A stretch of 37,083 nt of DNA, taken from Enterococcus raffinosus. GTDB lineage: Bacteria > Bacillota > Bacilli > Lactobacillales > Enterococcaceae. Below, one piece after another: positions 1-9,336 of the stretch. Where the stretch lies: positions 1-37,083 of the forward strand of contig NZ_JAHLOS010000042.1 of the NCBI RefSeq assembly GCF_018917525.1, given 5' to 3'. Numbering within the stretch: the stretch's first letter is position 1; each line of letters begins with the position of its first letter. Position numbers and translations under genes: made by a program. The notes under the pieces are model-generated. The model was not told the DNA's origin and ran no database searches. It was given only the letters and a program-made list of their open reading frames with translations.

Positions 1-37
1 CCACGATCTGAATAGGTACGATTTCTTTTTTCTCCAT
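1..37 (-). CDS. 5' end of an unidentified gene (truncated by window edge)
   Basis: An ATG at 37-35 on the minus strand is preceded by a strong AGGAGG ribosome binding site (43-48 area, spacing about 6). The first twelve codons read MEKKEIVPIQIV and then leave the window. That is too little to identify a family. It lies downstream of zwf on the same strand but is separated from it by the zwf terminator and about 200 bases, so it probably has its own promoter. Confidence 0.6.
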   Translation of the reverse strand, partial: MEKKEIVPIQIV

Positions 38-243
38 AGTGTGCCTCCTGTAAGTTGATACAGTAAGTTTAGCAGTCGGAGAAGGAGAAAACGAGACGCT
101 TTAGTATATGACGCTTACGTAATTCGATGCGGGTTCCTTTTAGCTTTTCTCAGAAAATACTCAATTATAGAATGAGGTAGAAATTATTCGAGTGCGATCA
201 AATCTATATGATTTTTCAAATTACCCGTTTTTGGGTAGCTATG

Positions 244-273
244 TAAAAAAAGCTGAGAAAAATTTCCCAGCTT
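244..273 (-). terminator. Intrinsic terminator of zwf
   Basis: Read on the minus strand, AAGCTGGGAAA pairs with TTTCTCAGCTT (11 pairs including one G-U, very short loop) and is followed directly by a run of seven T. It begins 7 bases after the zwf stop codon. Confidence 0.88.
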
Positions 274-279
274 AGTGAT

Positions 280-1794
280 TTATTCTAATTTCCCACGTTC
301 GCGATACCATTGGTCTGGCTGCCAAGCCCATTCGTGTCCATTTTTAGCTAAAAGATCGAATGCACACTGTGGCCCCATGGTACCAGCTGCATAGTTAGGA
401 AAGCCTGGTGTAGTCTGATCCCAGGTATTGCGGATGCGATCAACAATCTCCCATGAGTTTGCTACTTCATCCCAATGTGAGAAGTTGGTACTGTCACCAT
501 TTAAGGCATCTAACAATAGTTTTTCATACGCTTCAGGACTGTTTTCGGTCACTTCAGCACTTTGGCGGAAGTCTAATTTTACCGGTTCAGTATTGAAGCC
601 TTGACCAATTTTCTTTCCATTAAGGGTTAACGAGAAGCCCTCTGTTGGTTGGATATAAATAGTTAAAATATTTTGCGGCAATTCCCCACCAGCTGTTTCT
701 TCTTGCTCGAAGTTAAAGACGTTAACAGGGACTTGCTTAAAGACGATATTTATCCGTGTGCCTTTTTCAGTCATGCGTTTTCCGGTTCGAACATAAAAAG
801 GAACGCCTGACCAGCGGAAATTATCAATCAGAAATTTTCCGGCAACAAAAGTTTCCATCAAAGAATCTTCAAAAACATTTGGCTCATCGTGGTAAGCAAC
901 AAATTTTTTGTCATCTAACATTCCCGCGTCATATTGACCACGAACGAAATTTTGTAACACTTCTTCTGAATCGTAGCGACGAATTGCTTGTAGAACTTTT
1001 ACTTTTTCCTCACGAATCGATTTATTAGAGAAAGAAGTTGGCACTTCCATCGCTAGTAAAGCTACGACTTGCAGGATATGGTTTTGAACCATATCTTTTA
1101 GTGCACCGCTGTGTTCATAATAACCACCACGATCTTCTACACCAAGTGCTTCAGAAAAGGTAATCTGAACATTCTCGATATAACGATTGTTCCAAAGGGA
1201 TTCAAAGATATTGTTGGCAAAGCGGATCACCGAAATATTTTGGATCATTTCTTTTCCTAGGTAGTGGTCAATTCGGAAAATATCTTGTTCTGGAAAAACT
1301 TTTCGGATTTGGTTGTTCAACTCATTAGCAGAATCATAATCAAAGCCAAATGGTTTTTCGATTACTAAACGGTTATAACCGTTTGTCGTTAAAATTTCTT
1401 GTGATTTTAAGTGATTGACGATTGTTCCAAAAAACTGAGGTGCCATGGCTAAGTAATATATGCGATTTCCTTTTAAACTATATTTGTCATCTAATTGATC
1501 AGACAATTCTTTCAATTGATCGTAATGTTCAGTATCGTTGACGTTATGGGACAGATAGTAAAAATGATTTGAAAATTCTTCTGCTTCTTCCTCAGTTGGT
1601 GCAATATCCTTGATCGTATCGCGAACGATCTCACGGTAATGGTCATCACTCCATGGTCGTCTCGCTGTACCGATCACTGCAAAATGTTCTGCTAAATTCC
1701 CCTTTTTATATAGGCGAAAAAGCGAAGGATATAGTTTTCGTTTTGCTAAGTCGCCAGTTCCACCAAATATGGTGAATAATGCTGCCTGTTCCAT
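280..1794 (-). CDS. zwf: Glucose-6-phosphate 1-dehydrogenase
   Basis: This enzyme oxidises glucose 6-phosphate to 6-phosphogluconolactone with NADP+, the entry step of the oxidative pentose phosphate pathway, in the cytosol. The protein is 504 residues, normal for the family. The N-terminal Rossmann motif FGGTGDLAKRKLYP is present, as is the family signature RIDHYLGKEMIQN with the catalytic His and substrate-binding Lys near residue 175. The frame is open to a GTG at 1803, but that codon overlaps the AGGAG site itself; the ATG at 1794 has AGGAG at a spacing of 8 and is chosen. It lies 171 bases downstream of the DtxR-family regulator on the same strand; no terminator is evident in between, so partial co-transcription is possible. 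It is followed by a good intrinsic terminator. Confidence 0.97.
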   Translation of the reverse strand: MEQAALFTIFGGTGDLAKRKLYPSLFRLYKKGNLAEHFAVIGTARRPWSDDHYREIVRDTIKDIAPTEEEAEEFSNHFYYLSHNVNDTEHYDQLKELSDQLDDKYSLKGNRIYYLAMAPQFFGTIVNHLKSQEILTTNGYNRLVIEKPFGFDYDSANELNNQIRKVFPEQDIFRIDHYLGKEMIQNISVIRFANNIFESLWNNRYIENVQITFSEALGVEDRGGYYEHSGALKDMVQNHILQVVALLAMEVPTSFSNKSIREEKVKVLQAIRRYDSEEVLQNFVRGQYDAGMLDDKKFVAYHDEPNVFEDSLMETFVAGKFLIDNFRWSGVPFYVRTGKRMTEKGTRINIVFKQVPVNVFNFEQEETAGGELPQNILTIYIQPTEGFSLTLNGKKIGQGFNTEPVKLDFRQSAEVTENSPEAYEKLLLDALNGDSTNFSHWDEVANSWEIVDRIRNTWDQTTPGFPNYAAGTMGPQCAFDLLAKNGHEWAWQPDQWYRERGKLE

Positions 1795-1965
1795 ATGTTC
1801 CACTCCTAGTTCGTTTTAATGTTAAATAAGCTTGATGCACACCACGAATACCATCCAATTAAGAAAGAGCTCTCATGAGCAAGTAAGATCGAAATCTAAC
1901 ACTCAATCATAAATACTGCAAAAAGTTGGACTGGCATCCTAGTTTGATTTCTATTCCGTAAAACA

Positions 1966-2613
1966 CTACAGTGAATCAACAAAAATTGTTGACGCTGCCT
2001 TGTAACTAATTGAAACCTCTTTTTGGTCGTTTTGTAAAGTAATTGGTCCTTCATAAGCAGCAATATTTGTGATTTTGTATTCTTCATGGATTTTGACTCC
2101 CAGATCCATCAAGTAATCGAGCAGATCCTTTTCATCCAAGACACGGGCTATTCGAACATTCGTGCCTTCAGGATAACTTGCTAAGGTTTGACGATCTTTT
2201 TCGTGAACTGTTTGATCCTGCTGTGGAATCATTCCTCCATGAGGGCAAAATGTTGGATGATTTAAATAATGATCCAATTTTTGTTCTAGTTGTGAAGAGG
2301 TCACGTGCTCTAATACTTCTGCTTCATCATGGACTTCATTCCATGAGTAACCAAGATGATCAACTAAAAAGACTTCCCATAAGCGATGCTTACGGACAAG
2401 CGTACTCGCTTTTTCTAAACCGATCGGGGTTAATTGAACACCTTGGTAAGGTGAGTGTTCAACTAAGCCTTCTTTTACTAACTTATTGATCATCTCACTG
2501 ACAGAAGCGCCAGAAATGGACAAACCAGCAACGATTTTTTTATTACTAACTTTTTCTTTGTCGCCACCTAATTCCAATATTAATTTCAAGTAGTCTTCGC
2601 GATTCGGTGTCAT
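1966..2613 (-). CDS. efaR: DtxR/MntR-family metal-dependent transcriptional regulator (EfaR-like)
   Basis: This is a 215-residue metalloregulator of the DtxR type. Residues 1-60 form the winged helix (NREDYLKLILELGG, then NKKIVAGLSISGASVSEMINKLVKEGLV). Residues 65-140 form the dimerisation and metal-binding domain with the characteristic RKHRLWEVFLVDHLGY and HPTFCPHGG segments carrying His, Glu and Cys ligands. The last 60 residues resemble the FeoA/SH3-like domain, so it is of the longer SloR/ScaR/EfaR subtype that senses Mn2+ and represses manganese uptake. The ATG is preceded by AAAGGA at a spacing of about 9. From memory, efaR is a neighbour of zwf in E. faecalis, which supports the name. 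It is transcribed divergently from gltB, sharing a 215-base region; I could not recognise a metal-box operator there. Family is secure; metal specificity is inferred. Confidence 0.92.
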   Translation of the reverse strand: MTPNREDYLKLILELGGDKEKVSNKKIVAGLSISGASVSEMINKLVKEGLVEHSPYQGVQLTPIGLEKASTLVRKHRLWEVFLVDHLGYSWNEVHDEAEVLEHVTSSQLEQKLDHYLNHPTFCPHGGMIPQQDQTVHEKDRQTLASYPEGTNVRIARVLDEKDLLDYLMDLGVKIHEEYKITNIAAYEGPITLQNDQKEVSISYKAASTIFVDSL

Positions 2614-2752
2614 TGATGTTCATCCTTTCGTAACGAGGCATATCAGATTAAGTTTACCAAATATATCACATTTTTTCCATTTGATTGGATCGCTCTTTTA
2701 AAGAATTGATACACGAATAACACGGGTAATAAAAAAAATATTCTAAGAATCC

Positions 2753-2781
2753 TTGCCTATCTTAAAAAAAAAAGGTAGTAT
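2753..2781 (+). promoter_or_regulatory. Candidate promoter of gltBD
   Basis: TTGCCT (2753-2758) and TAGTAT (2776-2781) are separated by 17 bases and lie about 48 bases before the chosen gltB start. Each box matches consensus at 4 of 6 positions. A small perfect palindrome, ATTCT-A-AGAAT (2740-2750), abuts the -35 box. TATATT at 2779-2784 is an alternative -10 with poor spacing. Confidence 0.4.
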
Positions 2782-2828
2782 ATTAAAAAAAAATGAGAAT
2801 TGTCAAACTATTTAAAGGATTGATGTCA

Positions 2829-5800
2829 ATGACAAAGCAACAAGTAACAGAGGCCCCGACCATGTATGATCCCTCATTCGAGAAGGATGCATGTGGTATG
2901 GGCTTTATTGCTCAGATGGAAGGAAAGGCTTCACATCAACTAGTGAGGCATGCGTTAACGATGTTAGAACGTATGAATCATCGTGGAGGAACGGGAGCAG
3001 AACCTGAAACAGGGGATGGGGCCGGAATTTTAGCGACGATTCCAGATAAATTCTTTCAACGTGAAGCGAAAACTGCCGGGGTAAATTTACCTGATCGTGG
3101 CCAATATGCTGTGGGGATGTTCTTTTTACCAGCGGAAGAAAAACACAAGAATGGTTTACAGCAAGCTCTTGTAAAAGAAATTGAAGCAGCCGGGTACTTG
3201 GTCCTTTGGCAACGTGATGTTCCGTTCCAATATGAGAATTGTGGTCCAGGAGCACAAAAAGTGATGCCTAGCTTTGTGCAGTTATTCATAAAACGACCGT
3301 TGGAAGTACGGACAGATCGAGACTTTGAGGATCGGATGTACCGTCTGCGCCGCAAATTAGAGAAAACGTATCATGCAGGCGAAATGGCTATCTGTAGCTT
3401 ATCTAGCAAAACAATCGTTTACAAAGGAATGCTGCATGCCTACCAAGTTGGGATTTTCTATGATGATCTGCAAGATGAGGATTTTGCAGCCAGTATTGCT
3501 GTCGTGCATTCTCGATTCTCTACAAATACTTTTCCTAGTTGGGATCGTGCGCAGCCATTTCGCTTTTTGGCTCATAATGGAGAAATCAATACGCTGCGCG
3601 GTTCAGAAAACTGGATGAAGAGTCATGGCATTGAAGTGTATAACGAAGAAGATTCTGACTCAGCGAAGTTAGAAAATTGTATGGAATATTTATATCGTAA
3701 CGGTCGTGATATCCCTCATGCATTGATGATGATGGTACCAGAAGCCTGGTCGGAAAAGGCCAACTTAGGGGAAGAAATGACAGCATTTCAGGAGTATAAT
3801 GCGAGTTTTATGGCCCCTTGGGATGGACCGGCAGCATTATGCTTTACAGATGGTGAAATGGTGGGCGCAACGCTGGATCGAAATGGCTTACGGCCTTCTC
3901 GTTATTCGATTACAAAGGATGGTTTTGTTCAAGTGGCGTCTGAATCGGGCGTGGTCGACTTTGAACCATCAAATGTGATTGAAAAAGGTGTTCTAGGACC
4001 AGCAAATATGATTTTAGTCGATACCATCAACGGAAAATTTTATCGCAATCAAGAGATCAAGGAAAAGTATGCCAAAGCCCATGCTTATAAAGAGTGGTTG
4101 GCCGAGAATCGAATTGAACTGTCACAGCTTGCTGAAGCGGAAGAAGACGCAGCAATGTTGACTGAAAAAGAACTGCAAAAGATGTGGAAGTTGAATGGCT
4201 ACACGGATGAAATTATCCGTGATGAATTATTACCTATGGCAGAAAAAGGTGAGGAACCAGTTCTTTCAATGGGATATGATTCACCATTGGCAGTTTTAAG
4301 TGACAAGCCACAATCGCTGTTCACGTATTTTAAACAGCAATTTGCCCAAGTGACTAATCCACCGATTGATGCGATTCGTGAACAGTTAGTGATTGGTACA
4401 GAAATGTTTTTAGGTCGTGATGGAGATATCCGAGTTGATGATGCGCATAATTGTCAGAAATTAAAAATTAAAAGTCCTGTTCTCAGCAGTGCTGATTTTA
4501 GTAAAATCGTTCAATTGAACACAAAAGAACAAAAAGCAGTGACTATCTCAACCTTATATCCAGTTGGTGGACAGAATGCTTTAGAAGATGGTTTGGAACA
4601 AATGTTTAAAGAGGCTGAGTCCGCTATTGATAATGGTGGGACAATCTTGATTCTAAGTGATCGTGGCGCCGAAAAAACCAAAATGGCCATGCCGATTCTA
4701 CTAGCCGTGTCCGGTCTGCATAATTATTTGGTGCGAAAAGGGAAAGCCTCGTTAGCGAGCCTGGTTGTCGACTCAGCGGAAGTTTGCGAAGTCCATCATT
4801 TTGCTACATTGATAGGTTATGGTGCTAGCGGCATTCATCCTTATGGCGCATATGTAACTTTGAATGACTTTGACATTGAAAATGGTCTGGAGAATTATCG
4901 GAAAGCAGCTGAAAAGGGAATTGTAAAAGTAATGTCGCGGATGGGGATTTCAACGATTGCCGGATATCACGGTGCTCAGTTGTTTGAAGTGGTTGGTATT
5001 AGCCAACCAGTGACAGAAAAATACTTCACTGGGACGGCGAGCCGTATCGGCGGGTTATCGTTGCATCAAATTGAAGAAGAATATTTACAGCGTCATCAAT
5101 TAGCTTATGGTCCACAGCAAAATGATTTACTAGCATCTGGTGGTAGTTTCCAATACAAAGCGGATGGGGAACATCATTTGTTCAATCCTAAGACGATTTA
5201 CAATTTTCAACAGGCAGTTCGTTCGGGAGATTATCAACTATTTAAACACTACGTCAATCAAATGAATCAGGAAGCGTTGGAAGAGCCTACCAATTTACGG
5301 GCGCTGTGGGAATTTAAAAAGGGTCGTCCAGCAGTGAAGCTCTCTGAAGTCGAGCCAGCGAGTAAAATCGTGAAACGTTTCAAAGTTGGCGCGATGTCTT
5401 ATGGTTCATTGAGTGAGGAAGCCCATCAATGTATTGCTGAGGCAATGAACAGTATCGGCGCAAAATCCAATAGCGGAGAAGGCGGCGAAAATCGTAAACG
5501 TTTCAAACCGCAAGCAGATGGCAAGAATTACAATAGTAAAATCAAACAGGTTGCTTCAGGGCGTTTTGGTGTAAACGCAGAGTACTTAATGAGCGCTGAA
5601 GAATTACAAATAAAAATGGCACAAGGTGCAAAACCAGGTGAAGGTGGACAACTTCCTGGTAACAAGGTATTTCCTTGGGTGGCAGAAATTCGTGGTTCAA
5701 CACCAGGTGTGCGTTTAATCTCGCCACCGCCACATCATGATATTTATTCGATCGAAGACTTAGCGCAACTGATTTATGATTTAAAAGCTATTAATCCGTA

Positions 5801-7319
5801 TGCGAAGATCAATGTCAAATTGGTTTCAAGTACCGGTGTAGGCACGATTGCAACGGGGGTTGTTAAAGCTGGTGCCGATGTTGTCGTGATTTCTGGTTAC
5901 GATGGCGGTACAGGGGCTTCACCACGTAACTCGATTCGTGACGCTGGCCTCCCATGGGAAATGGGTGTTGCCGAAGCCCATCAAACCTTAGCGATGAATA
6001 ATCTACGTCAACGAATGACCTTGGAAACTGATGGAAAACTGATGACTGGTCGTGACGTTGCGATGGCGATTTTACTTGGTGCCGAAGAATATAGTTTTGC
6101 ATCACTTGCTTTGGTAGCGATTGGATGCGTGATGATGCGAGTATGTAGTTTAAATACTTGTCCGGTCGGTGTGGCGACACAAAATCCAGCATTGCGTAAA
6201 TTCTTTGTTGGGAAACCGGAGCATCTGATCAATATGATGTATTTTATCGCCGAAGATTTGCGTGAGATTATGGCCGAATTAGGGTTTAGAAGTATTGATG
6301 AAATGATTGGTCATACGGAGGTATTAGAGCCGCGCTTTATTGCAAAAGGCAAGGCAAAATCATTAGACTTCTCTCGAATGTTATCGACAAGTATTGGCAT
6401 CGAGCGCAAAACAGAAGATCCGTTTAAAGAAAAACGTGAATGGCCTGAATTGGATCAATTTGCAGAAGGTGCGATTAAAAACGGTGAGCAAGTGAAAATG
6501 AGCGCTCCAATCAATAATGTTAATCGAACAGTCGGCGCGCGAATGGGCGGTTGGATTGCTGAACGATTTGGTAATTATCAGCTGACTCCTGGTCAAATCC
6601 AATACACATATACCGGGATTGCTGGTCAAAGTTTTGGTTCATTTATCACCCAAGGGATGGAGCTTAAACTGATTGGTGAAGGAAATGACTACGTGGCCAA
6701 AGGGTTAAGCGGAGGGCGAGTGATTATTGTACCGCCTAAAGATGCTGCTTATGACGTGGAAAATTCTCCAATTGTTGGAAATGTGGTTTGCTTTGGTGCA
6801 AATCGCGGGGAAGGTTATTTCGGCGGGAAGGCTGGCGAACGTTTCTGTGTTCGAAATAGTGGTGCCAACGTGGTGGTTGAAGGAGTCGGTGATCATGGCT
6901 GCGAATATATGACTGGCGGTGTTGCTGTCATTTTAGGTCCAACTGGTCGCAACTTCGCTGCTGGTATGTCTGGTGGAGTCGCCTATGTCTATGATCCGAG
7001 CGGAACATTTGCTGACAAATGTAATTTAGAAATGGTTGATCTTTATAAACTCGGCGAAACCGGGGACGATGCTGTCTTGAAAGAAATGATCGAGAAGCAT
7101 TTGACTTACACAGATTCATTAAAGGCCGCTGAATTGTTGAATGATTGGGAAAATGTCCAACAGCATTTTGTTAAAGTTTATCCAAGAGAATATCATGAAA
7201 TGGTTCGTGTAACTGAGGAATTAGCAAAAACTGGTTTAGCAGGTGATGAACTGATCGAAAAAGCGTTTATAGAAGTGATCGGTGAACAAACCGTACCGGC
7301 TGGAAAGGAGCGTGGCTAG
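2829..7319 (+). CDS. gltB: Glutamate synthase (NADPH) large subunit
   Basis: The large subunit converts L-glutamine and 2-oxoglutarate to two L-glutamate, using electrons from GltD. From the chosen ATG it is 1496 residues, normal for bacterial GltB. Cys22 (in KDACGMGF) is the expected N-terminal nucleophile of the class II amidotransferase domain after removal of a 21-residue propeptide; the amidotransferase segment FLAHNGEINT follows near residue 260. The synthase domain carries FMN-binding motifs (GAMSYGSLSEEAH, GGTGASPRNSIRDAG) and a C-x5-C-x4-C cluster near residues 1100-1111 (CVMMRVCSLNTCPVG) for the 3Fe-4S centre. The C-terminal GxGxG beta-helix (GEGYFGGKAGERF) is intact. The frame is open from 2793, but the ATG at 2829 has AAAGGA at a spacing of 9. 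It is in an operon with gltD, with a single base between them. Confidence 0.97.
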   Translation: MTKQQVTEAPTMYDPSFEKDACGMGFIAQMEGKASHQLVRHALTMLERMNHRGGTGAEPETGDGAGILATIPDKFFQREAKTAGVNLPDRGQYAVGMFFLPAEEKHKNGLQQALVKEIEAAGYLVLWQRDVPFQYENCGPGAQKVMPSFVQLFIKRPLEVRTDRDFEDRMYRLRRKLEKTYHAGEMAICSLSSKTIVYKGMLHAYQVGIFYDDLQDEDFAASIAVVHSRFSTNTFPSWDRAQPFRFLAHNGEINTLRGSENWMKSHGIEVYNEEDSDSAKLENCMEYLYRNGRDIPHALMMMVPEAWSEKANLGEEMTAFQEYNASFMAPWDGPAALCFTDGEMVGATLDRNGLRPSRYSITKDGFVQVASESGVVDFEPSNVIEKGVLGPANMILVDTINGKFYRNQEIKEKYAKAHAYKEWLAENRIELSQLAEAEEDAAMLTEKELQKMWKLNGYTDEIIRDELLPMAEKGEEPVLSMGYDSPLAVLSDKPQSLFTYFKQQFAQVTNPPIDAIREQLVIGTEMFLGRDGDIRVDDAHNCQKLKIKSPVLSSADFSKIVQLNTKEQKAVTISTLYPVGGQNALEDGLEQMFKEAESAIDNGGTILILSDRGAEKTKMAMPILLAVSGLHNYLVRKGKASLASLVVDSAEVCEVHHFATLIGYGASGIHPYGAYVTLNDFDIENGLENYRKAAEKGIVKVMSRMGISTIAGYHGAQLFEVVGISQPVTEKYFTGTASRIGGLSLHQIEEEYLQRHQLAYGPQQNDLLASGGSFQYKADGEHHLFNPKTIYNFQQAVRSGDYQLFKHYVNQMNQEALEEPTNLRALWEFKKGRPAVKLSEVEPASKIVKRFKVGAMSYGSLSEEAHQCIAEAMNSIGAKSNSGEGGENRKRFKPQADGKNYNSKIKQVASGRFGVNAEYLMSAEELQIKMAQGAKPGEGGQLPGNKVFPWVAEIRGSTPGVRLISPPPHHDIYSIEDLAQLIYDLKAINPYAKINVKLVSSTGVGTIATGVVKAGADVVVISGYDGGTGASPRNSIRDAGLPWEMGVAEAHQTLAMNNLRQRMTLETDGKLMTGRDVAMAILLGAEEYSFASLALVAIGCVMMRVCSLNTCPVGVATQNPALRKFFVGKPEHLINMMYFIAEDLREIMAELGFRSIDEMIGHTEVLEPRFIAKGKAKSLDFSRMLSTSIGIERKTEDPFKEKREWPELDQFAEGAIKNGEQVKMSAPINNVNRTVGARMGGWIAERFGNYQLTPGQIQYTYTGIAGQSFGSFITQGMELKLIGEGNDYVAKGLSGGRVIIVPPKDAAYDVENSPIVGNVVCFGANRGEGYFGGKAGERFCVRNSGANVVVEGVGDHGCEYMTGGVAVILGPTGRNFAAGMSGGVAYVYDPSGTFADKCNLEMVDLYKLGETGDDAVLKEMIEKHLTYTDSLKAAELLNDWENVQQHFVKVYPREYHEMVRVTEELAKTGLAGDELIEKAFIEVIGEQTVPAGKERG

Positions 7320-7320
7320 G

Positions 7321-8757
7321 ATGGCAGATCCATTTGGCTTTTTAAAATATCCTCGGAAAGACAATCCTTATCGACCAGCTGAAGAACGAATTCAGGATTG
7401 GGAAGAATTACAAACGCCACTTAATGTTGAAGAGCGGCAAGAACAAGCGGCTCGCTGTATGAACTGCGGAATTCCTTTTTGCCATACCGGGATTTTCTAT
7501 GGCGGCAAACGGGCTGTCTCAGGATGTCCAAATGATAATTTGATTCCTGAATGGAACGACTTTGTCTATCGTGGGGATTTCAAGAATGCATTTGATCGTT
7601 TAGCTAAAACGAATCCATTGCCTGAAATGACTGGTCGAGTATGTCCTGCACCTTGTGAAAAGTCTTGTACAGAAGGTTTGAATGGCTCAGGAGTAGCCAT
7701 CCACGATAATGAGCGATTCATTATTGATAATGCCTTTGAACAAGATTGGGTCAAAGCTGATGGCATGCCGACTGAACGGACCGATTTCAAGGTTGCAATC
7801 ATTGGTTCTGGTCCAGCAGGACTGTCAGCAGCTTGGCGGTTGAATCAACTAGGTCATCAAGTAACGGTCTATGAACGCAGTGACCGTGCTGGCGGATTAT
7901 TGATGTACGGTATTCCGAATATGAAATTGGATAAGGAAATTGTTCAACGACGGATCGATGTAATGGAGGAAGTTGGAATTACATTTGTATTGAGTACAGA
8001 AGTTGGCGTTGATGTTACGGCAGATGAGCTGCAAGCAAAATACGATCGCATTATTATTGCTAGTGGCGCTAGCGTTCCGCGTGATCTAAAAATCAAAGGA
8101 CGTGAGCTTCATGGTATCCAGTTTGCAGTAGATTATTTGACTGAATGTACAAAAGATGTAATGAAGCACGGCAAAAAAGTCACTGATCGAAAGCTCGCTG
8201 GTAAGCACGTCGTTGTTATTGGCGGTGGAGATACAGGAAATGACTGTATTGGTTCAGCGATTCGTCAAGGAGCAGCTTCTGTTAAACAGCTAGAAATAAC
8301 ACCACAATTGCCAGCGCAGCGTGCAGCAAATAATCCTTGGCCGGAGTATTCAATGATTAATCGCGAAGGGTATGGACAAGAAGAGGGCGCATTGGAGAAC
8401 TCAGAGCTAACTGCTTATAATACCTCCACAACTGCTTTTATTGGTGCTGAACGAGGACAAGTAATTGCGATCGAGACAATGCAAGTTGATAGCCAGTTCC
8501 AACCGATTGCCGGAACAGAAAAAACTTTAAAAGCTGACCTTGTTTTGTTAGCGATGGGCTTTACAGGAGCCGAGAAGAATTTACTTGATACTTTTGGGGT
8601 TCAGGAAATCTATGAAGATTATACGACAAATAATGAAAAAGTTTATGTGGCAGGTGATGCCAGACGCGGTCCAAGTCTTGTTATTTGGGGAATCCGTGAA
8701 GGCCGTAAAGCCGCAGAAAACGTGGATCAGATTCTACGTTCGTTGATTCATCAATAA
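7321..8757 (+). CDS. gltD: Glutamate synthase (NADPH) small subunit
   Basis: The small subunit takes electrons from NADPH through FAD and 4Fe-4S centres and delivers them to GltB. The 478-residue protein has the N-terminal cysteine motifs (ARCMNCGIPFCHTG, SGCPNDNLIPEW, GRVCPAPCEKSC) that bind iron-sulfur clusters, a FAD-binding GSGPAGLSAAWRL motif near residue 160, an NADPH-binding VVIGGGDTGNDCIG motif near residue 300, and the closing AGDARRGPSLVIWGIREGR segment. A longer frame opens at a GTG inside gltB (7282), but AAGGAG at 7305-7310 lies 10 bases before the ATG at 7321. That ATG starts one base after the gltB stop, so translational coupling is likely. A strong terminator follows at once. 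Confidence 0.97.
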   Translation: MADPFGFLKYPRKDNPYRPAEERIQDWEELQTPLNVEERQEQAARCMNCGIPFCHTGIFYGGKRAVSGCPNDNLIPEWNDFVYRGDFKNAFDRLAKTNPLPEMTGRVCPAPCEKSCTEGLNGSGVAIHDNERFIIDNAFEQDWVKADGMPTERTDFKVAIIGSGPAGLSAAWRLNQLGHQVTVYERSDRAGGLLMYGIPNMKLDKEIVQRRIDVMEEVGITFVLSTEVGVDVTADELQAKYDRIIIASGASVPRDLKIKGRELHGIQFAVDYLTECTKDVMKHGKKVTDRKLAGKHVVVIGGGDTGNDCIGSAIRQGAASVKQLEITPQLPAQRAANNPWPEYSMINREGYGQEEGALENSELTAYNTSTTAFIGAERGQVIAIETMQVDSQFQPIAGTEKTLKADLVLLAMGFTGAEKNLLDTFGVQEIYEDYTTNNEKVYVAGDARRGPSLVIWGIREGRKAAENVDQILRSLIHQ

Positions 8758-8788
8758 AAAAACGGATGCCAAATCGGCATCCGTTTTT
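8758..8788. terminator. Bidirectional intrinsic terminator between gltD and the convergent small gene
   Basis: A perfect 13-bp stem (AAAAACGGATGCC with GGCATCCGTTTTT) closes a 5-base loop. It starts right after the gltD stop codon and ends 2 bases before the stop of the minus-strand gene. T runs on both strands make it work in both directions. Confidence 0.93.
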
Positions 8789-8790
8789 GT

Positions 8791-9147
8791 CTAATTATTT
8801 ACAGGGGTAATTGGAAAAGAAACATCATCCAATTCATCATAAAGGCTAACTGGAGCGCCATTTTTTGTTTTGATCAATAAATGGTAACCATATTGATCCT
8901 GAATGGCCAATTTTTGTTCACTCAATTCAATAAGCTGATAGATAATAGCGGTGCCATCTAAAACAATTGAAAGGTCAGGATAGATTGTTATGGTATGATG
9001 TTTGTGTTCTTTCGGATGAGTGAATTCCCAAGAACCAACATACAGGCTGTTTAAATCCTTTGCGTCACGTTTACGAATAAATTTTGAACCTACTGCTGCC
9101 ACACCAAGAGACGTCACACTGAGGAACACGGGCCATTTGAATCTCAT
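8791..9147 (-). CDS. Small membrane-anchored protein of unknown function (DUF4828-like)
   Basis: This is a 118-residue protein. Residues 1-20 (MRFKWPVFLSVTSLGVAAVG) form a short uncleaved-looking signal anchor, followed by a basic stretch SKFIRKRD. The rest looks like a small beta-rich extracytoplasmic or membrane-proximal domain (LYVGSWEFTHPKEHKHHTIT, then ITIYPDLSIVLDGTAI). Size, N-terminal anchor and the YVGSWEF/HHTITIYPDLS pattern remind me of DUF4828, a family of Lactobacillales, but this is from recall. The ATG has AAAGGAG at a spacing of 7. It is convergent with gltD, sharing the terminator, and divergent from sfsA. No function is proposed. Confidence 0.75.
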   Translation of the reverse strand: MRFKWPVFLSVTSLGVAAVGSKFIRKRDAKDLNSLYVGSWEFTHPKEHKHHTITIYPDLSIVLDGTAIIYQLIELSEQKLAIQDQYGYHLLIKTKNGAPVSLYDELDDVSFPITPVNN

Positions 9148-9240
9148 CCAAAAACTCCTTTCACAACTGTATAATAAATTTGATGGATTTCTTATCCTAT
9201 TCCATTTGACTGAGAATGCTAGACATAGAAATTGCAGCCA

Positions 9241-9269
9241 TTCTCACAGGCTTTGTTATACTATATAAT
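9241..9269 (+). promoter_or_regulatory. Candidate promoter of the sfsA gene group
   Basis: TTCTCA (9241-9246) and a perfect TATAAT (9264-9269) are 17 bases apart, 68 bases before sfsA. An overlapping alternative is TTGCAG (9232) with TTATAC (9256) at an 18-base spacing. Confidence 0.55.
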
Positions 9270-9336
9270 AAAGTCTGTCATCTTTCCATCCGACTTAAGG
9301 ACTATTTAACTATTTTTAGAAGGATTTTGATAAAAA

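Noticed and set aside
222-237. Hairpin TACCC-GTTTTT-GGGTA upstream of the partial gene at 1-37
   Set aside because: The stem has only 5 pairs and there is no T run; no function can be supported.
1804-1965. Terminator between efaR and zwf
   Set aside because: Only a 4-bp stem GCTC-ATGA-GAGC on the minus strand with a poor T run is seen, too weak to call.
2614-2828. DtxR/MntR operator in the efaR-gltB intergenic region
   Set aside because: No clear inverted repeat of the AATTAGGTTAACC type was found; only the ATTCT-A-AGAAT palindrome stands out.
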